Shown in pieces: positions 32,406-43,600 of a stretch of DNA of 64,000 nucleotides. A program made the translations under genes and the position numbers. The first letter of the stretch is position 1, and each line of letters opens with the position of its first letter. This DNA is from Gambelia wislizenii (taxonomy: Eukaryota; Chordata; Lepidosauria; Squamata; Crotaphytidae), in the NCBI GenBank assembly GCA_030847615.1, contig JAUMIR010000004.1, positions 273,815,501 to 273,879,500 of the forward strand, given 5' to 3'. The notes beneath the pieces are model-generated. The model was given only the letters and a program-made list of their open reading frames with translations, did no database searches and was not told the DNA's origin.

Positions 32406-34564
32406 AATAAAATTATGCATACCGGTATATCTGCTCTCCTAATTTGAGGTCAAGTGGTGAATTTTCTAACACACAAATTAAAAACATAAATTTCCCTTGT
32501 ATAAGACACTTCAGAATACCTAGTCTGTATCTTGAAGAAGCAAGACTATTATTGTTTTCCCATCCTTGGTCTTAAACAGAGGTGAGGAACATGAAGCCTA
32601 CTTTGTTGTTGTTGTTGTTGTTGTACCCAGGGAACCCCTTAATTGAAATTTGGTGGCCACTGAATTTTGGCAGTAAGCTCAGAATTCCATTTTAAAATGC
32701 TTGCTTTAAAGGGTAGCTTGAGGTTTACTGATGGAAGTTGGTGGCAAACCACAGAGCTCATTGTTTGCAAGAGAATTTCAGGAGCACACAGTGATGGTAT
32801 GGGGCGATCAATAAGTTTTAGGGAGGCAGAATTGCCCACCAGGACCAACAAAGTCCCTGAATCTTATCTTAAACTGATAATGATACACAGATCCCTTCAC
32901 TATTTTCACAGGATGTAGCTAGCCACCAGCGACAAAATGACTAGCACTCATTCAAGTCTGGAAGAAGAAAAAAGAGAATGTCCTTTGGCATTGTCTAGTG
33001 ATTTCACTTGGCATGCTTTTCCTGATATGGAAAGACAGGGAATATAACGGATAGATACCTTACAGTTTAAGTTGTAGACAGACACTCTGCCCACGCCCCA
33101 AATCCTCCACAGCAGAGATGGGCTGAGATGCTCCATGAGTGAGGTAGTTTCCCAGCTGCAGATGGTCACCCTCCAACTGGTACATTGCTGGGTGTTTTAC
33201 AGTAATACTAAAGGTGGTGCTGGCCCTGAGGTGGCAGTGAATCAGCTCCAGATTTTAGTTTGAATGTTAAAAGAGCTATTCAAGATTCTGAATCTTGGGG
33301 ACAGGATTAATTGATATCAGAAGCACCAGCCACCACTGACTCAGGTTTTCTGCTGCTTGCCCCTCTACACTCAACTGCTGTGGTGGAGGAGAGCTTGAGT
33401 CGAATTAATCCTTGTGTGGCAGGGTGTCCAATTCAGTTCTGGCACTGAAAACAAATTCCTGGCCTTAGCATGTGCTGAGAGGCTCCCTGCCACTAGTTTG
33501 TCCCTGTGTCCATCTGGGAGACCTTGGGTTTCTGGTCAAAACAAGGTAAATCCAACATGTTGGAAGTCTGGCCACTCCTGCCACATAGAACATGGACCAT
33601 CATCTCATAACCTGCTCATCTCATACTCATTCACTGCTTATACCCAATCATACCCACTCACATGAACACAACGTTGCACAGGGCTCCTTCCTACTTTATT
33701 TGTCTCAAGTTTGTATGCAATGGTGCAGACTAAAAGACATTAAGAAATGGAGGGAAGGTGTAAGGGGGACCTGGCTAAAAGCATGGATTTAGATACTTGG
33801 TATGTGGTATAGGTAAAGAACAAGTAAAGAACCACTCAGCCTCTGCAGTCACCCATTGGCTCTAAAAAGCCTTAGCTCCAAGGCATTTAGTGTCTGAAGC
33901 AGCCCCCCCCCCTCTTTAAAAGTAAATTTGATTCTTTCAAAAACAGCCACAACTTTGCCGGATGGAAACTCTAGTTCATGAAAATGTTGAGAGACAGTAC
34001 AGGGACAATGCTGCTAAAGTAGCTAAAACATGGCAGTACAAAGCAACAATCTAGGAAACTATCTTCATCCAAAAGCGATTTTTACTGTCTTGGGAGTCTC
34101 AAATTAGCAATTTCTAGATCACAGTTTCTTTATGCTCCCTCTAAGCATCTTTGTATTTTCAGAAACAAACCTAACTTCCTATTTAAACTGCTTGGCGAGC
34201 TTTAAAATATAATTGTGAGACACAATGATGCACTGTTCAACATGTATAGAAGTGTTAGTGGGTCCTTAATTTGACTGTTTGGTCTGATTATCTAATTATT
34301 TTATAATATTTTAAAAGACTTTATTAAATACAAATCTTATATACTTTTAAGTTTCAAGAAGCCAATTTAAACACTGCAAACAATTAAGCCATAACATTAA
34401 CAACAAAACATGTTCCCTGTGATATGTCTAACATAATTGCCAAGTAAAGCAAGAAAAAAAGTTTTGGTACTAAGACTATTACACGTAACAAGCAAACAGG
34501 TGGATTTTCTTCATGGAAGAAACTTGGGCAACATCAGTCCTCTCACCAAAGAAGCTCTAGTATA
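32406..34564. other. Non-coding with one shared unknown repeat
   Basis: Contains a (GTT)n run at 32602-32622 and, near 33180-33310, a stretch resembling the repeat at 9620-9800. No gene is supported. Confidence 0.45.
33180..33310 (+). repeat. Unidentified interspersed repeat, copy 2
   Basis: GTGAATCAGCTCCAGATTTT and following bases align with the stretch near 9690-9760 in the same orientation. Confidence 0.35.
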
Positions 34565-34836
34565 TCTCTCTGGCTTTTCTTCGCAAACGAAGATTCAGGA
34601 AGGACTCATCCCGCGCTTTCTGCAAGCGCGCTGATGACTAAAAAGGCCAATCCGAGATAAACAAGTCCGGTTGCAAAAAGCACAGCAGAAGGTCTCCTTG
34701 GGTGATGTTTTTAGGTTGTGATTCTTTCTGCGTTGTCGTTTCCTTCAAGACTTGATCGTCATGAGTTCTCAAATAAGGCTGCAGCATTGTGGATAGTGCG
34801 TCTCCATGCCTCCCGATGTGAGGCCAGGGTGGACCA
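34565..34836 (-). mobile_element. Non-LTR LINE 3' end (same family as 51 kb)
   Basis: The minus strand reads the ORF2 C-terminus, including the zinc-knuckle-like CNRTCLSRIGLFSHQRAC motif (visible with single-base differences among the copies). A stop, the hairpin CTTCG-TTTG-CGAAG and the end AGCCAGAGAG follow. It aligns with 50991-51260 until about 34836, where similarity ends. Clade uncertain: not CR1, L1 or the BovB type seen at 57 kb. Confidence 0.72.
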
Positions 34837-35009
34837 CCATGATGAATCTCAAAGAAAGGAGTCTCAAACTGTGATGGCTTTAGGACTTCAATGGATCTCC
34901 TCCCCGCCCCACCACCCCCCATAAGGGAAAGAAGGAACACTGTGTTATAGTTGTACTTTGGGTTTCTCCAGTGTTTACTGCACTGCATTAGAAGACATCA
35001 TGTCACACT

Positions 35010-35150
35010 CTTTTTTTCAGAGTTGAAAGGGATCTCAAAGGTAATCCAGCCTAACTCCCTGCCCATGATGGACATCCATTACTACAGAATCTCTTATAGA
35101 TGGCCTCTTTAAAACCTCTAAAAAAATCAATTAATAAAGGAGGGTCCACC
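35010..35150 (-). mobile_element. CR1-like 3' end fragment
   Basis: The plus strand reads TTTTTCAGAGTTGAAAGGGAT, GGTAATCCAGCCTAACTCC and a later GATGGCCTCTTTAAAACCTC, the inverted 3' UTR and C-terminal region of a CR1/L3-type LINE, compared with the copy at 62822. Short and diverged. Confidence 0.55.
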
Positions 35151-36144
35151 ATATACAAGGGTATGTGCAAATAGCTTAACATTTCAAGAAGTTTGAGGAC
35201 TAAGAAGACTCAAGATTGAGAAGACTAAAGCTTCTGTTTTCAGTACCAGTTAGGTATTTCACATATTTCCTATAGCTCCACTCCTCAAATGGGGGGGAGG
35301 GGACTCTCAGAAAGGACATATGTTACATCTGTACGCTCACTGATTAAATTGTGCTTACACAATTGTTGTTATGTCTTCAGTTTGAATTCACAGACATTAT
35401 AACCAGTGTAAGCAATTACTAAAAACTGTTCTTTTTTAGGCCAAAAAATGCCCTTTCCTGTCCCCTTTTTCTTGGGATATGGCCCAGACATTTCTAACAG
35501 CTTTTAAATTGGGTGATCATTTTACAAGCCAGAACAGTCCGAACACTGATTTAAAAACTAAACAGGTATTCCGCACATCACAGGGCATCACAGTAGAACT
35601 CCTGGTAATGCAGAAAGCAGTGTGAATTATGTATCTGATTTTATTTCATGCTGCTAGACACAGCCCACTGAAAATGCACAATCAGGTTCCTTCTAGGAAT
35701 ACAAAGTAAAAGCAATGTCATGCATTATGCTATAGCAGGAAATTCTATGTCTTACACAGGATTAGCTGACAGATTTATCAAATAGTCTCTAAGGAGAGTG
35801 AAGTTCAAGACTTGAGCTTATCAATAATGCATAAATAAACTGAGCAATTAGGTACAAAGTGGCTATCTTGTCAGACAACTTATTAACTTATAAAATGGCA
35901 CACATACCACTGAGTATGAAAAAGAGAGGCCCGGAAAGATCAGGAAGACTACAGGAAAGAGTTTCATAAGGTTATGCATTTATCACTCACCATTACAGAC
36001 AGTATTCTCAGGGAAGCCAACATGAGAAATATTTCTTGAGATACCTATAAAAGTGACTTGACAGTTATTGCCACAATGAAGACCTGGGTGAGAGTCAATT
36101 TGGGGAAGACCTATTCTACTCTTCCACCCCTCTGGCTCATTCTC
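35151..36144. other. Non-coding, nothing named
   Basis: No recognised element or gene. Confidence 0.45.
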
Positions 36145-36147
36145 ATA

Positions 36148-36774
36148 GGGCCCGTCTACATGGTAAAAAAAAAAATACGTATGCTGTTTGGAAGATCGAT
36201 CTTCCGTACACACGGCCGTTCGGATTCATACGTGTCATTCAGAAGGGGGTCTAGCGAATCCCCTGTAAACTACGTGGATTCGGCATTCGGAAGGATTAGC
36301 GAATCTCAGCCTAAAATCCATACAGCTGTTCAAATGGTTGATTGTCTGTTGTCTGTACCCCCCCCCCGTTCGCACACATATGAACAGGCAGTGTGATCTC
36401 ATTGGCTGGCCGAGTAGAGGAGGCAGGGCTAGCAAGGAGGGGAATTAGGAGCAGCTGCCATGCTGGATTCCCGGCTAAGCGAGAGTCTGGTAAATCCATG
36501 AATTGTATATATATTTATTTTTATTTTACATTGTAAATACAGAAAACCAACTATCTGCAAAGCAGGCAACTTTTTAAATAAAAAAAAAAGTGGCGGAAGA
36601 TTTAAAACCACTGCTTGGCTTGCTCACTCCAGCCAGCTGGAGAAGGGGGTGTCATATGGAGTTTAGGGAGGGGGGTAAAAAATCATGTAGGCGGATCGTA
36701 GGTATTTGAACAACTGCCTATTCATATTTTTTACCCCCCAAATGGATTTTTTTAAAAATTGTATAGATGGGCCC
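36148..36774 (+). mobile_element. Harbinger-like element with promoter block, copy 1
   Basis: Termini GGGCCCGTCTACATGG and ATAGATGGGCCC are inverted repeats flanked by ATA on both sides. It is a sister of the copies at 36946-37546 and 58265-58891 (minus): same length class, same order of internal blocks. The internal block has CTCATTGGCTGGCC (inverted CCAAT), GCTGCCATGCTGGATTCCCGG and CTGGTAAATCC, eroded versions of the motifs in copy 2. The 3' half ends with TTTTTTACCCCCCAAATGGA, identical to copy 2. No transposase frame. Confidence 0.75.
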
Positions 36775-36945
36775 ATAGTTTCCTGGCAAGACTGATAGTT
36801 TGGCAGTTTCAGACACAGCACTAGGTTTAAAATGTGAGGCCTTCAGTGTCCTCACAGAAAGTCTTTTCATGGCAACTCATATGAATGGAAATCACAATAT
36901 CTACAATCTAAATAAATGTTGCATAACTATACTGGTTTATACAGT

Positions 36946-37546
36946 GGTCCCGTCTACACGATTTAAATAATACGTACAGCGTGCAGAAGTTCGCGCTTTG
37001 GTACACATGGCCGTTCGGATTCACACGCATGAAAAAGAGGGGGCCCCCAGTTTTCCACCCTGAAATACGTACATGCAGCGTTCGTTAGGGAAAGCAGATC
37101 GTGATGAGAAATCCGTACGCCGTTCGGATGGCTGATGGGTCTGTACGGTCCGTTCGCACACATACGAACAGCCTGTGTAATCTGATTGGCTGGCCGAGCA
37201 GAGGGGGCGGGGCTAGCACAAAGGGGAATTGGGAGCGGCCGCCATGTTGGATTCCCGGCTATCGAGACTCCGGTAAGTCCATGAATTATACATTTATTTA
37301 TTTTTATTTTATATTGTAAATAGGGAAAACTGACTGACTGCAAAGCAGGAAACTTTTTTAAAAAAGCGTCAGGAGATTTTAAACCGCCACTTGGCTTGCT
37401 CACTCCAGCCAGCTTGGGGAACAGGGAGTCATACGGAATTTAGGGGGGTAAAAAATGGTATGGGCGGTTCCTATGCATACGAACGACAGCCTATTCATAT
37501 TTTTTACCCCCCAAATGGATTTTTTTATGATCGTATAGACGCACCC
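36946..37546 (+). mobile_element. Harbinger-like element with promoter block, copy 2
   Basis: Termini GGTCCCGTCTACACG and TATAGACGCACCC are inverted repeats. The flanking trinucleotides (AGT/AGA) are imperfect. It lies 171 bases downstream of copy 1 in the same orientation and is better preserved, with many CpGs and the pair of phrases GGCCGTTCGGATTCACACG and CGTTCGCACACATACGAAC. It carries the promoter-like block annotated separately. No transposase frame, so it is a non-autonomous derivative, probably of an element that kept its own 5' end. Confidence 0.75.
37175..37276 (+). promoter_or_regulatory. Promoter-like block inside Harbinger-like element
   Basis: In order: an inverted CCAAT box (TGATTGGCTGG), a GC box (GAGGGGGCGGGGC), a YY1-like site with a start codon in it (GCGGCCGCCATGTTGGATTC), and a consensus-like splice donor (CTCCGGTAAGTCC). 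This resembles a TATA-less promoter with a short first exon. The same order is recognisable in copy 1 and, more eroded, in the 58 kb copy. I infer that it is the remnant of the autonomous element's transposase promoter. Activity is not shown by sequence alone. Confidence 0.5.
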
Positions 37547-38270
37547 AGAGAGAAAGATGTATATGTGGCTGCTGTATGTATAAGATCACTTATTTCATCC
37601 TGAAATTTGAATAATTCAAAAACCTTTTTGCTTCATTTCTAATTCTTTCCCTTTCCAGAATACTTTAATTTAAAAAAAAAAACATAGCCTCAAGAAAAAT
37701 GTAGAATTATGTGCTGACACACACATGAGAAAAAGATAACAGCACTGTTGGCTGTAAACAAGGACTTTCTTTGGTTATTTGAATTCTACAAGGAAAATAT
37801 GAAATAAGTTATGTGTTTAGTAGTGTCTCAGTTTTCAACAAAGCAGAATTAAACTAGGTGGTTCAAACAAAGAAATGTCTTACTTGTGTTGGGATCAGGT
37901 TGTAGTTCTATACTGTGGCAACTATGCTGTGGCACTACAGCACTTGATGGTGCAACGAGTCCCAAACATTAACACTTTAATTTGAGCATATCCAGATTGG
38001 GAGTATATGCTTTATTTTTCTTTAGAATCCCCATTACTAAGATTTTATTTATTAGAGCATCAACAAATCTTAAACTCACTCTAGGAATCACAGGCTCCTG
38101 TATCCCCCATAGGGTCAGAGATTCCCCACTCTTGATGTATGGAAATAAGAGGATGTGGAATCTTGTGAAAGACTACAGGTCTACCCTGTTTCACTGAGAG
38201 TTTTGGCATAAATCTGTTTCTCCATTTAGACTGTGTACAACCCTGCTGTCCAGATGATGATTTATAGCAG
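37547..38270. other. Non-coding, nothing named
   Basis: No recognised element or gene. Confidence 0.45.
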
Positions 38271-38390
38271 TGGTTCATAACCTGAGGGTCCTCAGATGTT
38301 GCTGGACTGCAGCTCCCAGAAGCCATTACTATTGGCCATGCTGGCTGGTGCTTTGAGGAGTTGAAGTCCTACAACATCTGGAGACCCAAG
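38271..38390 (+). mobile_element. hAT-like MITE fragment
   Basis: Begins CAGTGGTTCATAACCTGAGG and continues GGTCCTCAGATGTTGCTGGA, then CAGCTCCCAGAAGCC. The same family is seen complete at 61392-61527. The right terminus is not intact. Confidence 0.6.
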
Positions 38391-40417
38391 GACCAGATCA
38401 ATTCTCTGTAGCATGTCCTACCATTCTTATAGGTATGGTTAACAGAGAAGCAGGAAACACAGTATCTAGGGGTAGCCATGTTGGCCATACAGCATACAGG
38501 AGAATCCCTTCTCTGTTTTGCATCTAGCAGTAGAACACCTGGACAGTGGGAGATTCCTCCCCCTTATGATCTTTAGTTGCCAGACAAAAAAAGTTTGATC
38601 TTTGTAAAATACGAAACTTGCTTTGTTATTTTGAGAAAAGTATAGTTCCGATGACTCCTGAATCCTGTTGCTCAATCCTATGCTGCAGATCACTTGCTAT
38701 ACTAATTGATTGAGTTTAGCTCATTATCATATTGTTTTAAAATTACATTGTCTCTAGTTGCCTTGAGCAGCTCATTCAGAACCAAACAAAATACAGGTAT
38801 TTTAATAAATAACGTTTGGGGGTAATCGTCAGTTTCTAAAATCTTCATTTCACTATCTGTAGTTTTTTGTGCACCACTAAGTAAAATTGGGTCCAATCTA
38901 TTTAGACTCCAAAATCTATCCTCCAAAACCAATGCAGAAAATAAACAGCATATATTTTATAATTATTATGAAACCCAAGGTATTTCTGTGCAGTGAACCT
39001 AAAGGAAATTGCTTCAAACTGAACTAAGAATGTGATAAAAATAAAATTAAGCACTGGCCCTGAAGCTCAAAAACAGAGTAAATCACTTAGTTCCTCAAGC
39101 AGAAAGGAAGTCTAATTTTTCTGAATAAACCATACAAATGTTCAAGTTTCCAAAGGACTGGAATGAAAGCACACAAGTGAAAACCCAAAAGGAAATGCCC
39201 TTAACACACACAAACACACACAGAGACAGAGAAAGAACACACACATACAGAGAAATAGCTCTGGGACCCCCAAATGCTATGCATATTTCTTAAATCACTA
39301 GAACAAAAAGCCCTCAATTGTTCAATTATTTTAAACCTCCAAACAAGTTGTTATACTTTTTGTACTTCACAAAGTTATACAGAGTATTCCTATATTCTGT
39401 GGTGACACTAGGGGGGTGAGGAGAGGCTAAATCACATTAGGTGACACCGTCAGGGCACCAGCCTTAGTGATACCACACAGCCTATATTTCACACTGAGTA
39501 AAACAACTTGACTTCTTACTTGAATATGGGATATTTCAAAGCTGGTTAAAAAATCATTAGAAGAAATTATTTTTCTCTGTTCTAGTAAATATAAATACAC
39601 ACAGAGTCTTTACACAAAATAATCAATGGTTTTATACATATTTTCTTTCTCTATACAGACATGTATATTTGCATCCCCCCCTCTCTGTGTATGTGTGCTT
39701 ATCTTACATTTTTTATGCATTTTCAAAAAGCCCTCCGTAGCACTTACTAAAGAGGTTCTCAAAGTCTTAAAGAGGGCTAATGCACTTTGAAATTATAATC
39801 AATGAAGGAACGTGATTTGAACCATCTATGCCTTTGACCAAATTTAACCAGCCTATCAGTGTATAGGATCTTTGTACTGGCAGCAGTTTACTACATGACG
39901 GAGATGCTGGAGAGAGTCTGTTATACTAGTTGTACCTGGGAGGCATTGTTGTATCTGCACAATGATAAAAAGAAAACTCTCAGGACCACCTCAGGCAATC
40001 TGTCTGGACTACTCAAGAAAAGAGCTTGTAGTTCATTTAGAAAGAGCTGTTTTAGATAGAACATAAAAAGCTAGAATGTGAAAGGTACGCAAGTGCAACA
40101 AGGTACAACAGCAGCAAAATTGCTACCAGAAACATGGAAAGGGGGGGGGACCCTCAATCAAGATGATATTTTATTTAATATTTTATTATTTCAGATACTC
40201 ATTCCATTTACACTTGAAAAAAGTATAAATTTTTAAAATCATAATTTTTTAAATTATTACTAGAATATTATATAGGCATAAACTCTAAACTGAGGCTATA
40301 TTTTACAGCCTAAACTCTTGAAAAAAGCGATTCAAATGAACTTGATATATGTTTTAAACACGGATGACACAACAAAATTCTCAGTGTTAAAGTTTCACAT
40401 TGATGTAATCAAAACTA
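38391..40417. other. AT-rich non-coding stretch
   Basis: Contains an interrupted CA-rich microsatellite at about 39206-39250. No gene or named element is supported. Confidence 0.5.
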
Positions 40418-40632
40418 TAAAGTCAGCCCTCCATATTCACAGATTCTGCATCCACAAATTCAACCACCCATCGCTCAAAAATATTCCAATCCCCCAAAAC
40501 AAACTTTTCTGTTCACTGTTTTATATTAGGGATGCCCTTTTACTCCTTGAACATCCAAGGATTTTGGTCTCCATGGGGTGGGGGTGATAGTCCTGGAAGA
40601 AAACCTCAGTGGATACTGAGGACCCATAGTAT
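40418..40632. mobile_element. Tigger-like MITE, older copy
   Basis: The left end AAAGTCAGCCCTCCATATTCACAG and the phrase ATCCAAGGATTTTGGTCTCC match the general Tigger plan. The right end GGATACTGAGGACCCATAG is degenerate. Approximate borders. Confidence 0.55.
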
Positions 40633-40689
40633 GTTCATTAAAAGTGATCTTATGTAGTTTTCCCCCCCCCCCCAATAACATGTGACTTA

Positions 40690-40742
40690 GGCATGGACTG
40701 CTGGAAGTTGAAGTCCAACAACTTCTGGAGGACCACACTTTA
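40690..40742. mobile_element. hAT-like MITE fragment
   Basis: GAAGTTGAAGTCCAACAACTTCTGGAGGACCACA resembles the right part of the family complete at 61392-61527. Only about 50 bases remain. Confidence 0.45.
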
Positions 40743-40925
40743 CCTGCATATAAGCTCAACTATCTTATCGGTAGCCCTGCTTAAAGACTGTTTGCACCAA
40801 AAACTGAAAGGTTACCTGGATTGTTACGAACCCAATTTTCAAGAGAAAGACTATGCTAAAGGAATGCTACCACCAAGAAGGCTCTATTATAAATTCAAGC
40901 TCCCAGACTTCATTAATTATTGTTA

Positions 40926-41087
40926 TAATACCTTTCACCATTTTAGTTGCCCTTCTCTGGACATGCTCGAATTTGTCAATATCCTTTTTGAACTGTGGTG
41001 CCCAGAACTGGACACAGTATTCCAGGATGAGGCCTGACCAAGGCAGAATAGAACAGCACTATGACTTCCCTTGATCTAGACACTATA
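40926..41087 (-). mobile_element. CR1 LINE, part 3' of pogo insertion
   Basis: The minus strand encodes [19 protein letters not shown] and [23 protein letters not shown] CR1 sequence, then stops matching CR1. It is the continuation of the CR1 at 42485-43600 across the inserted pogo element. The normal CR1 3' end is missing, which is unusual because CR1 copies are generally cut at the 5' end. A later deletion is the simplest reason. Confidence 0.85.
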
Positions 41088-42482
41088 CAGTTGTCCCTTG
41101 ACATTCGCGGGGGTTAGGTTCCACGGACCCCCGCGAATGTCAAAAAACCGCGAATATTGATTGCCCTCCCCCCACCCTCCCCGGGGCCTTCACGGAGCCT
41201 TCCAAGGCTCCGTGAAGGCCTCCGCGGCCATCCCCCACCCTCCCCAGGCCGTCACGGAGCCTTGGAAGGCTCCATGAAGGCTTCCCCCCATCCTCCCCCC
41301 TCCCTCCCCGGGGCCTTCACGGAGGCTCCGTGAAGGCCTCCGCGGCCTCCCCCCACCCTCCCCAGGCCTTCACGGAGCCTTCCAAGGCTCCGTGAAGGCC
41401 TCCCCCCATCCTCCCCCCTCCCTCCCTGGGGCCTTCAAGGAGCCTTCCAAGGCTCCGTGAAGGCCTCCACGGACTCCCCCCACCCTCCCCAGGCCTTCAC
41501 AGAGCCTTCCAAGGCTCCGTGAAGGCCTCCCCCCATCCTCCACCCTCCCTCCCCGGGGCCTTCAGGGAGCCTTTCAAGGCTCCGTGAAGGCCTCCGCGGC
41601 CTCCCCCCACCCTCCCCAGGCCTTCACGGAGCCTTCCAAGGCTCCGTGAAGGCCTCCCCCCATCCTCCCCCCTCCCTACCCGGGGCCTCCCCCCACCCTC
41701 CCCAGGCCTTCACGGAGCCTTCCAAGGCTCCGTGAAGGCCTCCCCCCATCCTCCCCCCTCCCTAGCCGGGGACTTCAGGGAGCCTTTCAAGGCTCCGTGA
41801 AGGCCTCCGCGGCCTCCCCCCACCCTCCCCAGGCCTTCACGGAGCCTTCCAAGGCTCCATGAAGGCCTCCCCCCTTCCTACCCGGGGCCTCCCCCCACCC
41901 TCCCCAGGCCTTCACGGAGCCTTCCAAGGCTCCATGAAGGCCTCCCCCCATCCTCCCCCCTCCCTACCCGGGGCCTTCAGGGAGCCTTTCAAGGCTCCGT
42001 GAAGGCCTCCGCGGCCTCCCCCCACCCTCCCCAGGCCTTCACGGAGCCTTCCAAGGCTCCGTGAAGGCCTCCACCCATCCTCCCCCCTCCCTCCCCGGGG
42101 CATTCACGGAGCCTTCCAAGGCTCCGTGAAGGCCCCCGCGGACTCCCCCCACCCTCCCCAGGCCTTCAGGGAGCCTTCCAAGGCTCCGTGAAGGCCTCCC
42201 CCCACCCTTCACCCTCCCTCCTCGGGGCCTTCAGGGAGCCTTCCAAGGCTCCGTGAAGGCCTCCGCGGCCTCCCCCCACCCGCCCCAGGCCTTCACGGGG
42301 CCTCTGGAGGGTCTCCAAAGGCCCCGTGAACGCCTCCCCGGCCCTCCCCGCTCCTTCCCAGGGCTTTCAAGGGGCCTCCGGAGGCCCCTTTTCGCGGTTT
42401 TTTGGGGGGGCGGGGGGCCCTCCCAAAACCGCAAATAATTAAAACCGCGAATGTTGAGTTCGCGAATGTGGAGGGACAACTG
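41088..42482. mobile_element. pogo/Tigger-like MITE with expanded minisatellite interior
   Basis: The ends CAGTTGTCCCTTGACATTCG and CGAATGTGGAGGGACAACTG are inverted repeats, flanked by TA at 41086-41087 and 42483-42484. Subterminal palindromes include CATTCGCGGGGG paired with CCCCCGCGAATG (about 41103-41138) and AAAACCGCGAATGTTG near the right end. The element splits a CR1 whose sequence resumes exactly across it. Most of its 1.4 kb is the tandem array described separately, so it is several times longer than the 220-230 bp pogo MITEs elsewhere in the window. No transposase. Confidence 0.85.
41160..42345. repeat. GC-rich hairpin minisatellite inside pogo MITE
   Basis: About 18 units, mostly 60-75 bases. 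Each has a palindromic core (GCCTTCACGGAGCC, TTCCAA-type loop, GGCTCCGTGAAGGC) and a pyrimidine spacer such as CCTCCCCCCACCCTCCCCAG. Each core can fold into a long hairpin. The spacer gives repeated G-runs on the minus strand compatible with G-quadruplexes. CpG content is high. The open frames reading through it on both strands are repeat artefacts. Confidence 0.92.
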
Positions 42483-42484
42483 TA

Positions 42485-43600
42485 CTTCTATTGATGCAGC
42501 CCAAAATCACATTGGCCATTTTAGCTGCTGCATCACACTATTGACTCATGTTCAACTTGTGGTCTACAAGGACTCCGAGATCCCTTTTGCATGTAGTCTT
42601 GTTCAGCCAGGTCTCCCCCATCCTATATCTATGCATTTCATTTTTCCACCCTAAGTGCAGTACCTTACATTTCTCCGTATTGAATTTCATTTTGTTAGCT
42701 TTGGCCTAGCTCTCCAGTCTATCCAGGTCATTTTGAATTTTGATCCTGTCCTCTAGGGTATTAGCTACTCCTCCTAATTTGGTGTCATCTGCAAATTTGA
42801 TAAGTATGCCCCCTAATTCCCTCATCCAAGTCATTGATAAAGATGTTGAACAGCACTGGGCCCAGGACAGAACCCTGTGGCACCCCACTGGTCACATCTT
42901 TCCAAGACGAAGAGGAGCCACTGCTGAGCAAACCTTTGGGTTCGGCCGGTCAACCAATTACAAATCCATTGAACAGTTACCTTGTCTAGCACACATTTTA
43001 CAACCTTGTTTGCAAGAATGTCATGGGGAACCTTGTCAAAGGCCTTACTGAGATAAAGGTATGCGATATCCACAGTGTTCCCTTCATCTACCAAGCTGGT
43101 CATTTTATCAAAAAAAGAGATCACATTAGTCTGGCATGACTTGGTTCTCTGAAACCCATGCTGGCTTTTTGTGATTATGGCATTGCCTTCTAAATGTTCA
43201 CAGACTCTCTGTTTAACAATCTGCTCTAGAATCTTCCCTGGTATTGATGTCAGACTAACTGGATGATAATTGTTGGGATCCTCTTTTTTCCCCTTTTTTT
43301 GAAGATGGGGACAATGTTTGCCCTCCTCCAATCTGCTGGGACTTCTCCTGTTCTCCAGGAGTTCTCAAAGATTATTGCCAATGGCTCTGAGATTACATTT
43401 GCCAGCTTTTTTAATACTCTTGTATGTAGTTCATCTGGTCCTGGAGATTTAAATTCATTTAGATTAAGAAAGTATTCCTGTACTACCTCTTTGCTTATTC
43501 TGTTCTGGATTTTCCCTATTGGGTCCTCTGTTCCATTATCCTCAGGTTGATCACCCTTTTCCTTTTCTGAAAACACTCCATTCATAGCAGAATATTAGGT
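42485..43600 (-). pseudogene. CR1 ORF2 (reverse transcriptase), broken, part 5' of pogo insertion
   Basis: The minus strand, read from 43585, shows FKSPGPDELHTRVLKKLAN, EPLAIIFENSWRTGEVPADW, ANIVPIFKK, then after a frameshift near 43290 NYHPVSLTSIPGKILEQIV, SQHGFQ, the eroded YLYLSKAFDKVPHD box and [10 protein letters not shown] second frameshift near 42910 leads to [20 protein letters not shown] with both catalytic aspartates, and KCKVLHLG. The reading continues beyond the pogo element at 41087. It is an ordinary dead CR1, 5'-truncated in the region before the reverse transcriptase. Confidence 0.9.

Noticed and set aside
37141..37319. CpG-rich block as the promoter of a host gene
   Set aside because: It lies between transposon ends and has a second copy 0.8 kb away and a third at 58.6 kb. 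It is better explained as part of the element, with no downstream exon recognised.
41160..42345. Regularly spaced palindromic repeats, superficially CRISPR-like
   Set aside because: Units are contiguous minisatellite copies with no unique spacers, they lie inside a pogo MITE, and the DNA is from a vertebrate.
41912..42479. Gly/Pro/Arg-rich open frames on the minus strand
   Set aside because: They read through the tandem array in whatever frame lacks stops.
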